64,000 bases of DNA, from positions 1,054,001-1,118,000 of the forward strand of contig NZ_CP033367.1 of the NCBI RefSeq assembly GCF_013170845.1, given 5' to 3'. Every line of letters begins with the position of its first letter. The stretch's first letter is position 1. Shown here one piece after another: positions 9,582-21,077 of this stretch. The notes under the pieces are model-generated. The model searched no databases, had not been told where the DNA came from, and saw nothing but the letters and a program-made list of their open reading frames with translations. Made by a program: the position numbers and the translations under genes. This stretch comes from Mesorhizobium loti R88b (GTDB lineage: Bacteria; Pseudomonadota; Alphaproteobacteria; Rhizobiales; Rhizobiaceae).

Positions 9582-10210
9582 GTTCTTTCTCCCTGGAGAG
9601 CCTGCAGGACGCGGCCGGTCCGGTTTCACGTGAAACATTCGATCGTCTGGTGGCGTTCGAGGCGATGTTCCAGAAATGGAACCGGAGCATCAATCTGGTG
9701 GCGCAGTCGACTGCAGGCGATGTCTGGCAGCGCCACATACTGGACAGCGCGCAACTCGCGCGAATCGAACCCAATGCCACACGCTGGGTTGACATAGGCT
9801 CAGGCGGCGGGTTTCCCGGTCTGGTGATGGCGTTTCTGGTTGGCGAGCGCCATGGGGCCAGCATCGACCTGGTGGAAAGCAACCGTAAAAAAGCGTCGTT
9901 CCTGCAGACCGTCATCGGCCAGTTCAACCTGCCGGCGCGGGTCGTGGCGCGCCGTATCGAAGACAGCCATGCGCTTGTTTCAGCACCGCAAATCGTCACG
10001 GCGCGGGCTCTGGCCTCGCTGTCGACCTTACTCGACCTGTCGGCGCCCTGGCTGACGTCGGGCGGGCGCGGGCTGTTCCACAAAGGCCGGGATTATCGCG
10101 CGGAAGTGCAAGAAAGCGTTAACCGATGGACCTTCGATCTGGTAGAACATCCCAGTGTGACCGACCCCCATGGCGTGATCCTCGAACTGTCTGACCTGCG
10201 ACCTGTCTGA
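9578..10210 (+). CDS. rsmG: 16S rRNA (guanine-N7)-methyltransferase RsmG (GidB)
   Basis: RsmG methylates G527 of 16S rRNA using S-adenosylmethionine. The protein is 210 residues with the SAM-binding motif [14 protein letters not shown] at about 70-83 and NRKKASFL downstream. The start is GTG at 9578, overlapping the mnmG stop. A parS palindrome is embedded in the coding sequence and is read as VSRETF near residue 17. The gene is followed 33-53 bp later by parA, so rsmG probably shares a transcript with the partition genes. Confidence 0.95.
   Translation: MSSFSLESLQDAAGPVSRETFDRLVAFEAMFQKWNRSINLVAQSTAGDVWQRHILDSAQLARIEPNATRWVDIGSGGGFPGLVMAFLVGERHGASIDLVESNRKKASFLQTVIGQFNLPARVVARRIEDSHALVSAPQIVTARALASLSTLLDLSAPWLTSGGRGLFHKGRDYRAEVQESVNRWTFDLVEHPSVTDPHGVILELSDLRPV
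9622..9637. other. parS: parS site within rsmG coding sequence (15 of 16)
   Basis: GGTTTCACGTGAAACA holds the full 14-bp palindrome inside rsmG codons 16-20. Because it must satisfy both protein and ParB constraints it encodes the peptide VSRET. Confidence 0.88.
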
Positions 10211-10263
10211 TCTCGACTTGTCGGCTATCTGGCGACCCAAAAATGAATTTCTGGCATAGACCC

Positions 10264-11064
10264 ATGATGAAAAACGGCCCCCGAATCATCACCGTAGCCA
10301 ACCAGAAGGGCGGTGTCGGCAAGACGACCACGGCCATCAATCTGGCCACCGCGCTCGCCGCCATCGGCGAAAAGGTGCTGATCGTCGATCTCGATCCGCA
10401 AGGCAACGCCAGCACCGGTCTCGGCATCGACCGCAAGGACCGGACGGTCTCGTCCTATGATGTGCTGACCGGCGAGCTGGATTTGGAAGCCGCAGCCATC
10501 CCGACAGCGGTGCCTGGTCTGTCGATCGTGCCGTCGACGCTCGACCTGCTCGGCATCGAGATGGAGATCGCCTCGGCGCCGGACAGGGTGCTCAAGCTGC
10601 GCAATGCGCTGCGCGCCGCGACCGAGCGCGGCGCGCCCTTCAATTATGTGCTGATCGATTGCCCGCCTTCGCTCAACCTTTTGACTTTGAATTCAATGGC
10701 CGCAGCCGATTCTGTTCTTGTGCCGCTGCAATGCGAGTTCTTTGCGCTGGAAGGCCTCAGCCAGCTGTTGGAAACAGTCGAGCAGGTTCGTCGCTCGATC
10801 AATCCTGATCTGATTATCCAGGGCATCGTGCTGACCATGTATGACGGCCGCAACAATCTGGCCAACCAGGTTGTGCAGGATGTCCGGGCGCATATGGGCG
10901 ACAAGGTCTACGAAACCATCATTCCGCGCAATGTGCGGGTGTCGGAGGCTCCGTCCTACGGCAAGCCGGCGATCCTTTACGATCTGAAGTGCTCTGGCAG
11001 CCAGGCCTATCTGCAACTGGCCTCGGAAGTGATCCGCCGCGAGCGTAAATTGCGCGCCGCTTGA
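10264..11064 (+). CDS. parA: Chromosome partitioning ATPase ParA
   Basis: ParA is the Walker-type ATPase that moves ParB-parS complexes to separate new origins. The deviant Walker A motif KGGVGKTT, preceded by ITVANQ, is near residue 11. The Walker A' region VLIVDLDPQGNAS and Walker B LIDCPPS are present. From the ATG at 10264 the length is 266, close to the family norm. An in-frame ATG at 10243 would add MNFWHRP, and neither has a strong ribosome binding site. parB follows 65 bp later. With the nearby parS sites this forms a complete chromosomal ParABS system. Confidence 0.94.
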   Translation: MMKNGPRIITVANQKGGVGKTTTAINLATALAAIGEKVLIVDLDPQGNASTGLGIDRKDRTVSSYDVLTGELDLEAAAIPTAVPGLSIVPSTLDLLGIEMEIASAPDRVLKLRNALRAATERGAPFNYVLIDCPPSLNLLTLNSMAAADSVLVPLQCEFFALEGLSQLLETVEQVRRSINPDLIIQGIVLTMYDGRNNLANQVVQDVRAHMGDKVYETIIPRNVRVSEAPSYGKPAILYDLKCSGSQAYLQLASEVIRRERKLRAA

Positions 11065-11129
11065 TTAGATCGGATGCATAATTAACAGCCGATTCGATAC
11101 CGAAACGATCTTGAGACTTTGGAATAGAC

Positions 11130-12017
11130 ATGAGCGAAGACCTTTCAAGAAAAAGACTGGGCCGTGGACTGGCCGCCCTGATCGGCGAAATCGATCGCCC
11201 GGTGGCACCGGAAAAGCCCGGCATGAGCGCCGACGGCAAGGTGCCGATCGAATTCCTCAGCCCCAATCCAAAAAATCCACGCCGGCACTTTGGCGATGCC
11301 GAATTGACCGACCTTGCTCAGTCGATCCGCGAACATGGCGTCGTCCAGCCGGTAGTGGCCCGGTCGTCGCCATTGCTGCCCGGCCGCTACGAGATCATCG
11401 CTGGCGAACGGCGCTGGCGGGCGGCGCAGCGCGCTGGGCTGACCGAGATCCCGGTCATCATCCGCGAGGTCAATGACCGCACCGCGCTCGAACTGGCGAT
11501 CATCGAAAACGTCCAGCGCACCGACCTCAACGCGGTCGAGGAGGCGCAGGGCTACCAGCAATTGATCGACGAGCACGGCTATACCCAGGCCGATCTCGGC
11601 AACGTCATCGGCAAGAGCCGCAGCCATGTCGCCAACACGCTCAGGCTGCTGAAGCTCCCGGACGTGATCCGCGACATGCTGGTCGACGGTGCGCTGTCGG
11701 CCGGCCATGCCCGCACGCTGGTGACGGCCGAGGATCCGGCCGGCCTTGCCAAGCGCATCGTCGAAGAAGGCCTTTCGGTGCGCCAGGCCGAGGCGCTGGC
11801 GCAGATGCCGGCGGGTTCCACGCCTGCCAAGCCGAAACAGGCGCAAGCCGCGCCGGAGAAGGACACCGACACGCTGGCGCTGGAAAAGCTGATGACCGAC
11901 ACGCTCGGCATGATCGTGGCCATCGATCACAAGGGCAAAGGCGGCGAGTTGCGGGTTTCGTATCGCTCGCTGGAGCAGCTGGATGAGCTGTGCCGCCGGT
12001 TGAAGCAGGAACGGTAG
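11130..12017 (+). CDS. parB: Chromosome partitioning protein ParB
   Basis: ParB is a CTP-dependent clamp that loads at parS, spreads, and recruits SMC and ParA. The 295 residues start with MSEDLSRKRLGRGLAALIGE, the basic ParA-contact peptide. The N-terminal domain contains IIAGERRWRAAQRAG (about residues 89-103, nucleotide-contact motif) and IENVQRTDLN (about 126). The helix-turn-helix segment QADLGNVIGKSRSHVANTLR (about 153-172) binds parS. A Lys/Pro/Ala-rich linker precedes the C-terminal dimer domain. The stop faces the convergent holA gene across a palindromic repeat. Likely targets are the parS sites at 7599 and 9622. Confidence 0.95.
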   Translation: MSEDLSRKRLGRGLAALIGEIDRPVAPEKPGMSADGKVPIEFLSPNPKNPRRHFGDAELTDLAQSIREHGVVQPVVARSSPLLPGRYEIIAGERRWRAAQRAGLTEIPVIIREVNDRTALELAIIENVQRTDLNAVEEAQGYQQLIDEHGYTQADLGNVIGKSRSHVANTLRLLKLPDVIRDMLVDGALSAGHARTLVTAEDPAGLAKRIVEEGLSVRQAEALAQMPAGSTPAKPKQAQAAPEKDTDTLALEKLMTDTLGMIVAIDHKGKGGELRVSYRSLEQLDELCRRLKQER

Positions 12018-12043
12018 TTAGCCGGCGAATTAACTTCGCTTTT

Positions 12044-12190
12044 CCTTCTCCCCTTGTGGGAGAAGGTGTCGCCGAAGGCGACGGATGAGGGGTGCTCCAG
12101 GGAACGCCAACGCCTCACTCCGCTGGAACACCCCTCATCCGTCTCGGCGCTCCGCGCCGATCCACCTTCTCCCGCAAGGGGAGCAGGAAA
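12044..12190. repeat. Palindromic intergenic repeat, copy A
   Basis: About 147 bp, beginning CCTTCTCCCCTTGTGGGAG and ending in the complementary CTCCCGCAAGGGGAG. Inner arms GGATGAGGGGTG and CACCCCTCATCC also pair. It lies between the convergent parB and holA genes. Copies B (18206) and C (19800) share nearly the same sequence. Confidence 0.88.
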
Positions 12191-12192
12191 AA

Positions 12193-13236
12193 CTACCGCT
12201 GCCCGAGCCTCGCGCTCTCCACCGCAATCCCCAGCAGCGCCTGTCGTGCCAGCGCCACCGAAAGGTCCGGCCTTCGCCGCGTCTGCAGCACCGCGGTCTG
12301 CAACCGGGTCAGCGCGCGGCTGAGCGCGTCGCTGCTCCAGCGATCGAGCGCTTTTTCAACCAGCTTGCGCCTTGAGAAAAACACCGGCGGACGGGCGGCG
12401 GCAACGACCGACGCGGCGTTGCGGCCGGCGGAGTCCATCTGGCCGCGCATGATTTGAATCTGCTGCAACTGCCGCATGGCCGAGGACAGCACCAGGAAGG
12501 GCGGGCCGCCCGACTGGCAGTGGCGGGTGAAGGCGGTGTCGAAGTCGCCAACCTTACCTTCGAGCAGCGCGTCGACCGCATCGTCTAAGGAAGCGCCGGA
12601 CACGTCGCCCGACATGGCGCGCACTTCTTCCAGCCCGATTTCCTTCTGGCCATGGGCATAGAGGATGAGCTTTTCGATTTCGCCGCGCGAGGCCAGCCGG
12701 TCGCCGCCGAGATTGCGGCGCAGCGCTTGCCTCGCTTCCAGCGTCATCGACATGCCGGCCTTGCGCAACTCATCGTCGATGACCGTGTCGATGTCGCGGG
12801 CTTCATCGGCGTAGCAAGGCAAGGCCATGGCGATGTCGGCCGCCTCGACCACGGCGCGCAGGCCGACGCCTTTCTTCAGGTCACCGGCCTCGATCAAGAT
12901 GATGGCATCGCGCGCGGGCTCCGCTGCCAGCGCCTTGACGTCGTCGGCCAGCGCCTTCTGGCCGGTGGCGTTGCGGACCCACAGCAGGCGCCGGTCGGAA
13001 AACATCGGCACGGTGCGGGCTTCGTCGAGCAGCCGGCCCTCGTCGCGATCGACCTCCGAGCCCTCCAGCCGGACCACGGAGAAGGGATCGTCGAGCGGCA
13101 GGCCGGTCTTTGCGGCAAAGGCCTTGGCGCGCTCGGAGACAAGCCCGCGATCGGGGCCGTAAAGCAGGACGATGGAGATGCGCGAATCCGGCTTCGCGAG
13201 CCACGAATCGACCTCGAACGCTTTCTTCTGTGCCAT
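12193..13236 (-). CDS. holA: DNA polymerase III subunit delta HolA
   Basis: HolA opens the beta clamp as part of the clamp loader. The 347-residue product starts MAQKKAFEVDSWL and has SIVLLYGPDRGLVSERAKAF (about 20-39) plus LLWVRNATGQKALADDV, matching the delta N-terminal domain. FLVLSSAMRQLQQIQIMRGQ lies in the C-terminal helical collar. It is convergent with parB, as in other alphaproteobacteria. There the neighbours lptE and leuS usually follow upstream; here a different gene occupies that position. Confidence 0.93.
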   Translation of the reverse strand: MAQKKAFEVDSWLAKPDSRISIVLLYGPDRGLVSERAKAFAAKTGLPLDDPFSVVRLEGSEVDRDEGRLLDEARTVPMFSDRRLLWVRNATGQKALADDVKALAAEPARDAIILIEAGDLKKGVGLRAVVEAADIAMALPCYADEARDIDTVIDDELRKAGMSMTLEARQALRRNLGGDRLASRGEIEKLILYAHGQKEIGLEEVRAMSGDVSGASLDDAVDALLEGKVGDFDTAFTRHCQSGGPPFLVLSSAMRQLQQIQIMRGQMDSAGRNAASVVAAARPPVFFSRRKLVEKALDRWSSDALSRALTRLQTAVLQTRRRPDLSVALARQALLGIAVESARLGQR

Positions 13237-13291
13237 GGAGGGTGGTTAGCATGGCACGGGGACGGCGTGAACAAGCCCTTGGCGCCGGACG

Positions 13292-15794
<2,503 letters not shown>

Positions 15795-15797
15795 GCC

Positions 15798-16811
15798 ATG
15801 CCAAGACGGACCATGATCGAGGCCATTCGCGACGCCATGGATGTGTCGATGGGGCGCGACGACAAAGTTGTCGTGTTCGGCGAGGATGTCGGCTTCTTCG
15901 GCGGTGTCTTCCGGGTCACGCATGGCCTGCAGGCCAAATACGGCAAGAGCCGCTGCTTCGACGCGCCGATCAACGAATCCGGCATTGTCGGCTCGGCCAT
16001 CGGTATGGCTGCCTACGGCTTGAAGCCTTGCGTGGAAATTCAGTTTGCCGACTACATGTATCCGGCCTACGACCAGCTGACCCAGGAAGCGGCGCGGCTG
16101 CGCTACCGCTCGAACGGCGATTTCACCTGCCCGATCGTGGTCCGCATGCCGACCGGCGGCGGCATTTTCGGCGGCCAGACGCACAGCCAGAGCCCCGAGG
16201 CCTTGTTCACCCATGTGTCGGGGCTGAAGACCGTGGTGCCATCCAACCCGCATGATGCCAAGGGGCTGTTGATCGCGGCGATCGAGGACCCCGATCCGGT
16301 GATTTTTCTTGAACCGAAGCGGCTCTACAATGGTCCCTTCGACGGCCATCACGACCGGCCGATAACGCCTTGGTCGAAGCATGAGCTGGGCGAAGTCGCC
16401 GACGGCCACTACACCGTGCCGCTCGGCAAGGCGGCGATCCGCAGGGCGGGCTCGGCTGTCACGGTTCTGGCCTACGGCACCATGGTCTATGTCGCGCAGG
16501 CCGCGGCCGAGGAGACAGGCATCGATGCCGAGATCATCGATCTGAGAACCCTGCTGCCGCTCGACCTCGATACCATCGTTGCGTCGGTGAAGAAGACAGG
16601 GCGCTGCGTCATCGTGCATGAGGCAACGCTGACCTCGGGCTTCGGCGCCGAGCTTTCGGCGCTGGTGCAGGAAAACTGCTTCTACCATCTGGAGGCGCCG
16701 GTGGCGCGGGTCGCCGGCTGGGACACACCCTATCCGCATGCGCAGGAATGGGACTATTTCCCTGGCCCCGCCCGGGTCGGCCGCGCTCTTCTTGAAACCA
16801 TGGGAGCCTGA
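15798..16811 (+). CDS. bkdA2: Branched-chain 2-oxoacid dehydrogenase E1 beta subunit
   Basis: This 337-residue transketolase-type subunit pairs with E1 alpha in an alpha2beta2 enzyme. It begins MPRRTMIEAIRDAMDVSMGRD, with VFGEDVGFFGGVFRVTHGL (about 25-43) carrying the thiamine-activating glutamate region. Conserved GGGIFGGQTHSQSPEALFTH is near 116-135 and the C-terminal domain has IIDLRTLLPLDLDTI. It starts 3 bp after the alpha gene stop and ends 1 bp before the E2 ATG, so the genes form a tight operon. Confidence 0.93.
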   Translation: MPRRTMIEAIRDAMDVSMGRDDKVVVFGEDVGFFGGVFRVTHGLQAKYGKSRCFDAPINESGIVGSAIGMAAYGLKPCVEIQFADYMYPAYDQLTQEAARLRYRSNGDFTCPIVVRMPTGGGIFGGQTHSQSPEALFTHVSGLKTVVPSNPHDAKGLLIAAIEDPDPVIFLEPKRLYNGPFDGHHDRPITPWSKHELGEVADGHYTVPLGKAAIRRAGSAVTVLAYGTMVYVAQAAAEETGIDAEIIDLRTLLPLDLDTIVASVKKTGRCVIVHEATLTSGFGAELSALVQENCFYHLEAPVARVAGWDTPYPHAQEWDYFPGPARVGRALLETMGA

Positions 16812-16812
16812 G

Positions 16813-18144
16813 ATGGGCGAACACATCATCAAGCTGCCCGATGTCGGCGAAGGCGTCGCAGAGGCCGAGCTCGTCGAGTGGCACGTCAAGATCGGCGACA
16901 TCGTGCGCGAGGACACCGTGCTCGCCGCCGTCATGACCGACAAGGCGACGGTCGAAATCCCATCACCCGTCGATGGCGAGATCCTGTGGCTGGGCGCCGA
17001 GATCGGCGACACGGTGGCGATCGGCTCGCCGATCGTGCGGCTGAAGGTGGCGGGCGAAGGCAATGCGAAGCCGCAGAGCGGCGCCAAGGCCGAGGTGGTG
17101 GCCACCGAGCCTCCGGCCAAGCTTCCGACGCCAAAGCCGGAGAGCGCCGAGCCGGCCGCGAACGCCGCGCCAAAGGCCGGGATGCCGGACGCGAAACCCG
17201 CTCCCGCCGTCTCGAAGATTTCCACACAGACTTCCGTTTCCAGCGCGCCGCGTCCGGAAGGTGAAAAGCCGCTGGCGTCGCCGGCCGTCCGCTTGCGGGC
17301 GAAAGAGGCGGGCATCGATCTCAGGCAGGTTGCGGGGAGCGGCCCGGCCGGGCGCATCGGGCATGAGGATATCGAGGCGTTCCTGGCGCGTGGGCCACAG
17401 GTCGCCAAGGCATCCGGCCTCGCCCGCAACGATGCGATCCAGGACATCAAGGTGGTGGGCCTCAGGCGTAAGATCGCAGAGAAGATGACGCTGTCCAAGT
17501 CGCGCATCCCGCACATCACCTATGTCGAGGAGATCGACGTCACCGCGCTGGAGGAATTGCGCGCCGCGCTCAACAAGGAAAAACGCGCCGCCAAGGGTGG
17601 CGCAGAGAGGCCGAAGCTGACGCTGCTGCCGTTCCTGATGCGGGCGATGGTCAAGGCGATATCAGACCAGCCCCAGCTCAATTCGCTGTTCGACGACGAG
17701 GCCGGCATCATCCACCAGCATGGCGGCATCCATATCGGCATTGCCGCGCAGACGCCGTCTGGGCTGGTGGTGCCGGTGGTCAAGCATGCCGAAGCGCGCG
17801 ACATCTGGGATTGCGGCGCCGAGGTCATCAGGCTGGCGGAAGCCGCCAAGTCCGGCACGGCAACGCGCGACGAGCTGTCCGGCTCGACCATCACCATCAC
17901 CTCGCTCGGCGCCATGGGCGGCATCGCGACGACGCCGGTCATCAACCATCCGGAAGTGGCGATCATCGGCGTCAACAAGATGATGGTGCGGCCGCTGTGG
18001 GACGGCACCCAGTTCATCCCGCGCAAGATGATGAACCTGTCGTCGAGCTTCGATCACCGGGTGATCGACGGCTGGGATGCGGCGGTGTTCATCCAGCGGA
18101 TCAAGGCGCTGCTGGAAACGCCGGCGCTGATTTTCGTGGATTGA
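16813..18144 (+). CDS. bkdB: Branched-chain 2-oxoacid dehydrogenase E2 (dihydrolipoamide acyltransferase)
   Basis: E2 forms the core that accepts the acyl group on lipoate and passes it to CoA. The 443 residues show one lipoyl domain with the lipoylation lysine in TDKATVE (Lys44), and an Ala/Pro-rich linker (about 80-150). They continue with the peripheral-subunit-binding domain (ASPAVRLRAKEAGIDL, about 155) and the catalytic domain ending SSSFDHRVIDG with the active-site histidine. I chose ATG 16813 because it directly follows the E1beta stop. The final gene of the complex, E3, is separated from it by palindromic repeat B. Confidence 0.93.
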   Translation: MGEHIIKLPDVGEGVAEAELVEWHVKIGDIVREDTVLAAVMTDKATVEIPSPVDGEILWLGAEIGDTVAIGSPIVRLKVAGEGNAKPQSGAKAEVVATEPPAKLPTPKPESAEPAANAAPKAGMPDAKPAPAVSKISTQTSVSSAPRPEGEKPLASPAVRLRAKEAGIDLRQVAGSGPAGRIGHEDIEAFLARGPQVAKASGLARNDAIQDIKVVGLRRKIAEKMTLSKSRIPHITYVEEIDVTALEELRAALNKEKRAAKGGAERPKLTLLPFLMRAMVKAISDQPQLNSLFDDEAGIIHQHGGIHIGIAAQTPSGLVVPVVKHAEARDIWDCGAEVIRLAEAAKSGTATRDELSGSTITITSLGAMGGIATTPVINHPEVAIIGVNKMMVRPLWDGTQFIPRKMMNLSSSFDHRVIDGWDAAVFIQRIKALLETPALIFVD

Positions 18145-18205
18145 AGGTGATGCGGCTGGTCAAGACGGTTCTTCGGAAGTTGCCGGCGCCGGGGTGTGGG
18201 CTCCC

Positions 18206-18350
18206 CCTTCTCCCCTTGTGGGAGAAGGTGTCGCCGAAGGCGACGGATGAGGGGTGCTCCAGAGAGCACCAGCGCCTCACTCCGCTGGAACACCCCTCAT
18301 CCGTCTCGGCGCTAACGCGCCGATCCACCTTCCCCCACAAGGGGGGAAGG
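18206..18350. repeat. Palindromic intergenic repeat, copy B (inside bkd operon)
   Basis: About 145 bp, nearly identical to copy A, with outer arms CCTTCTCCCCTTGTGGGAG and CCCCCACAAGGGG and inner arms GGATGAGGGGTG and CACCCCTCATCC. It sits between the E2 stop (18144) and the E3 start (18392), within what is otherwise a compact operon. It could form an mRNA hairpin that changes the relative yield of E3. Confidence 0.87.
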
Positions 18351-18391
18351 AAGGGCTGCGTCGCGGCCTTCGCCAAAAGGAAACAGCCCTC

Positions 18392-19786
18392 ATGAAAGAA
18401 ATCTCCTGCAAGCTGCTCGTTATCGGCGCCGGTCCCGGTGGCTACATCTGCGCCATCCGTGCCGGCCAGCTCGGCATCGACACAGTGATCGTCGAGGCAG
18501 GCAAACCTGGCGGCACCTGCCTCAATGTCGGCTGCATTCCGTCGAAGGCGCTGATCCATGCGGCGGAAGAGTTCGAGAAGGTGTTGCATATGGCCGGCGG
18601 CAGCAGCCCGCTCGGCATTTCGGTCTCGACTCCCGTGCTCGACCTCGGCAAAACCGTCGCCTGGAAGGACGGCATTGTCAGCCGGCTCAACAGCGGCGTC
18701 GCCGGGCTGCTGAAGACGGCTGGCGTGAAGACCGTGCTGGGCTGGGCAACTTTTCGCGATGGCAAGACCGTGGCGGTCGAGACCGAGACCGGCACGCAGA
18801 TCATCCGGGCCGAGACCGTGGTGATCGCCACCGGTTCAGCGCCGGTCGAGCTGCCGTTCCTGCCGTTCGGCGGGCCGGTGATTTCATCCACGGACGCGCT
18901 GGCTTTGAGTGAGGTCCCCAAAAAACTCGCGGTTGTCGGTGGCGGCTATATCGGGCTGGAACTCGGCATGGCCTTCGCGAAAATGGGTGCGAAGGTAACC
19001 GTGGTCGAGGCCTTGCCGCGCGTGCTGGCGCAGTATGATGCGGAGCTGACCCGGCCGGTGGTCAAGCGGCTCGCCGCGCTCGGCGTCGACGTGATACTGG
19101 GCGCCAAGGCCAGGGGGTTGTCGAAAAAAGGCGATGCGCTGCTGGTCGAGACAGCGGACGGCAAGAGTTCCGAGATCGCCGCCGACAAGATCCTGGTGAC
19201 GGTCGGGCGCAAGCCGGTGACCGAAGGCTGGGGGCTCGACCAGATCGACCTCGATATGGCAGGCAAGTTCATCAAGATCGACGATCAATGCCGCACCTCG
19301 ATGCGCGGCATCTTCGCCATCGGCGACGTCACCGGCGAGCCGATGCTGGCGCACCGAGCGATGGCGCAAGGCGAAATGGTCGCCGAGATCGTTGCCGGCC
19401 ACAAGCGCAGCTGGGACAAGCGTTCAATCCCCGCCGTCTGCTTCACCGATCCGGAACTGGTGACGGCAGGGCTGTCGCCGGAAGAGGCGAAGGCGCTTGG
19501 TGAAGTCAAGATCGGGATGTTCCCGTTCGCCGCCAATGGGCGCGCGATGACGAAAATGGGCGAGGATGGCTTCGTGCGGGTCGTGGCGCGCGCGGATAAC
19601 CATCTGGTGCTCGGCATCCACGCGGTCGGGCAGGGCGCGTCGGAACTGGCGGCGGCGTTCGGGCTGGCATTGGAGATGGGGGCGCGGCTGGAGGATATCG
19701 CCGGCACCATCCATGCGCATCCGACGCAAAGCGAGGGGTTCCAGGAGGCAGCGCTGAAGGCGCTGGGGCACGCGCTGCATATTTAG
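18392..19786 (+). CDS. lpdA: Dihydrolipoyl dehydrogenase (E3)
   Basis: E3 reoxidises dihydrolipoamide using FAD and NAD+. The ATG at 18392 gives 464 residues with the FAD motif VIGAGPGGYICAIRAGQ (about 10-26) and redox cysteines 43 and 48 in GGTCLNVGCIPSKA. The NAD-binding motif VVGGGYIGLELG is near 188, and the C-terminal HAHPTQSEG holds the active-site histidine-glutamate pair. An upstream in-frame start at 18254 would translate the palindromic repeat and is rejected. This gene probably serves the branched-chain complex just upstream (lpdV role). Confidence 0.93.
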   Translation: MKEISCKLLVIGAGPGGYICAIRAGQLGIDTVIVEAGKPGGTCLNVGCIPSKALIHAAEEFEKVLHMAGGSSPLGISVSTPVLDLGKTVAWKDGIVSRLNSGVAGLLKTAGVKTVLGWATFRDGKTVAVETETGTQIIRAETVVIATGSAPVELPFLPFGGPVISSTDALALSEVPKKLAVVGGGYIGLELGMAFAKMGAKVTVVEALPRVLAQYDAELTRPVVKRLAALGVDVILGAKARGLSKKGDALLVETADGKSSEIAADKILVTVGRKPVTEGWGLDQIDLDMAGKFIKIDDQCRTSMRGIFAIGDVTGEPMLAHRAMAQGEMVAEIVAGHKRSWDKRSIPAVCFTDPELVTAGLSPEEAKALGEVKIGMFPFAANGRAMTKMGEDGFVRVVARADNHLVLGIHAVGQGASELAAAFGLALEMGARLEDIAGTIHAHPTQSEGFQEAALKALGHALHI

Positions 19787-19799
19787 AGGGGTGGTTTTT

Positions 19800-19933
19800 C
19801 CTTCTCCCCTTGCGGGAGAAGGTGTCGCCGAAGGCGACGGATGAGGGGTGTTCCAGCGGAGTGAGACGTTGAGTTCCCTGGAGCACCCCTCATCCGTCTC
19901 GGCGCTACGCGCCGATCCACCTTCTCCCACAAG
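19800..19933. repeat. Palindromic intergenic repeat, copy C (left part, split by IS)
   Basis: It follows copies A and B base for base over most of its length, starting CCTTCTCCCCTTGCGGGAG. Just before its last arm is complete it is interrupted by the insertion sequence. The missing end (ACAAGGGGAGAAGG) reappears at 21078. Confidence 0.87.
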
Positions 19934-21077
19934 GGGCCTGTTGCGTAATTCGCTGGTTGTGATTCTCTGATGCGGACGCTCGGAGGGAATCACGATGGCA
20001 GTGAAGCAGACGGGTCAGTTGAGCTTGGCGGAAGCCTTTCTGGGTACCAAGCTGGTGGGCGGTTCTTCGCCGCTCGACCGGCTGTCAGGTTTGGTGAAGT
20101 GGTACCGCTTCGAGAAGCTGCTCAACCCGCTGCGCGATGGCGGACCGGGTCGGGCTGCATGGCCGCCGCTGGTGCTGTTCAAGGCACTGCTGCTGCAGTC
20201 GCTCTACGGCCTATCTGATCGCGAACTGGAGGAGGCGCTGAGCGACCGGTTGTCATTCAGGCGTTTTGTCGGGCTTGGTCTTGAGGAGAGCATTCCCGAT
20301 CACACGGTGCTGTCGCGCTTTCGCAACCTTCTTGTCGGCGAAGGGCTGATGGAGAAGCTGTTTGGCGAACTGGATCGGCAGTTGGAGAAGGCCGGCGTGA
20401 TCTTAAAGCGCGGCACAATGCTGGATGCCACGCTAATCGACGCGGTCTCATTGCCGCCGACGGACGAGCGGCCGTCGAGGGATGCCGATGCCCGTCCCAC
20501 CGTAAGACAGAGTAAGCGCGACTTCACCTTCGGTTACAAGGCCCATGTCGGGGTGGATGAGGGCTCCGGCCTGATCCGCACGGTGATCACCACTCCAGCC
20601 AACGTCAACGACACCGTGGTGGCCGATGCCTTGATCTGCGGCGACGAAAAGACGGTATGGGCGGATGCCGCCTACGACACCCATGCCCGCCGTGCTCGGC
20701 TCAAGGCTGCAGGCAAGAAGCCCCGCATCGCGCGCCGCCCCAACAAGCACCATGCGCTGCCGCCGCGGCTCAAACATTACAACCGTCTGATCGCCAGACG
20801 GCGTGCCGCAGTCGAGACCACCTTCGCCACGCTCAAGAACCGCATGAAGCTGACCACGATCCGCTATGTCGGGCTGGCGAAGGCCACTGCCCAGGTGACG
20901 ATGGCGGCGATCGCCTTCAACATGCGCCGATGGATTGCCATCTCGGGATAGGTGCGCCCGGTATCCGGCTTCAAGGGCCGCACTACCATCGAACTCCACC
21001 CCAAAACCCAAAGCCAAGCGAGACCTCTCGGTCAAATCGCTCCGCAAGTCTGCTCTCGCTAACTACGCAACAGGCCC
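19934..21077. mobile_element. IS5-family insertion sequence, 1144 bp
   Basis: Left end GGGCCTGTTGCGTAATTCGC and the reverse complement of the right end, GGGCCTGTTGCGTAGTTAGC, agree at 18 of 20 positions. It contains a single intact transposase gene. ACAAG flanks both sides (19929-19933 and 21078-21082). The duplication could be read as up to 11 bp (CCCACAAGGGG) if the repeat ends are drawn shorter, so its exact length is ambiguous. The element is inserted within palindromic repeat C. Confidence 0.9.
19995..20951 (+). CDS. IS5-family DDE transposase
   Basis: The 318-residue protein begins MAVKQTGQLSLAEAFLG after the ribosome binding site GGAGGG. The N-terminal part (WPPLVLFKALLLQSLYGLSD and DHTVLSRFRNLL) matches the InsH-type DNA-binding domain. 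The catalytic triad is visible as DATLIDAV (first Asp, about 141), ADAAYDTHARR (second Asp, about 221) and ETTFATLKNRM (Glu, about 272). The frame is complete with no frameshift, so the copy may be active. Terminal inverted repeats enclose it. Confidence 0.93.
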   Translation: MAVKQTGQLSLAEAFLGTKLVGGSSPLDRLSGLVKWYRFEKLLNPLRDGGPGRAAWPPLVLFKALLLQSLYGLSDRELEEALSDRLSFRRFVGLGLEESIPDHTVLSRFRNLLVGEGLMEKLFGELDRQLEKAGVILKRGTMLDATLIDAVSLPPTDERPSRDADARPTVRQSKRDFTFGYKAHVGVDEGSGLIRTVITTPANVNDTVVADALICGDEKTVWADAAYDTHARRARLKAAGKKPRIARRPNKHHALPPRLKHYNRLIARRRAAVETTFATLKNRMKLTTIRYVGLAKATAQVTMAAIAFNMRRWIAISG

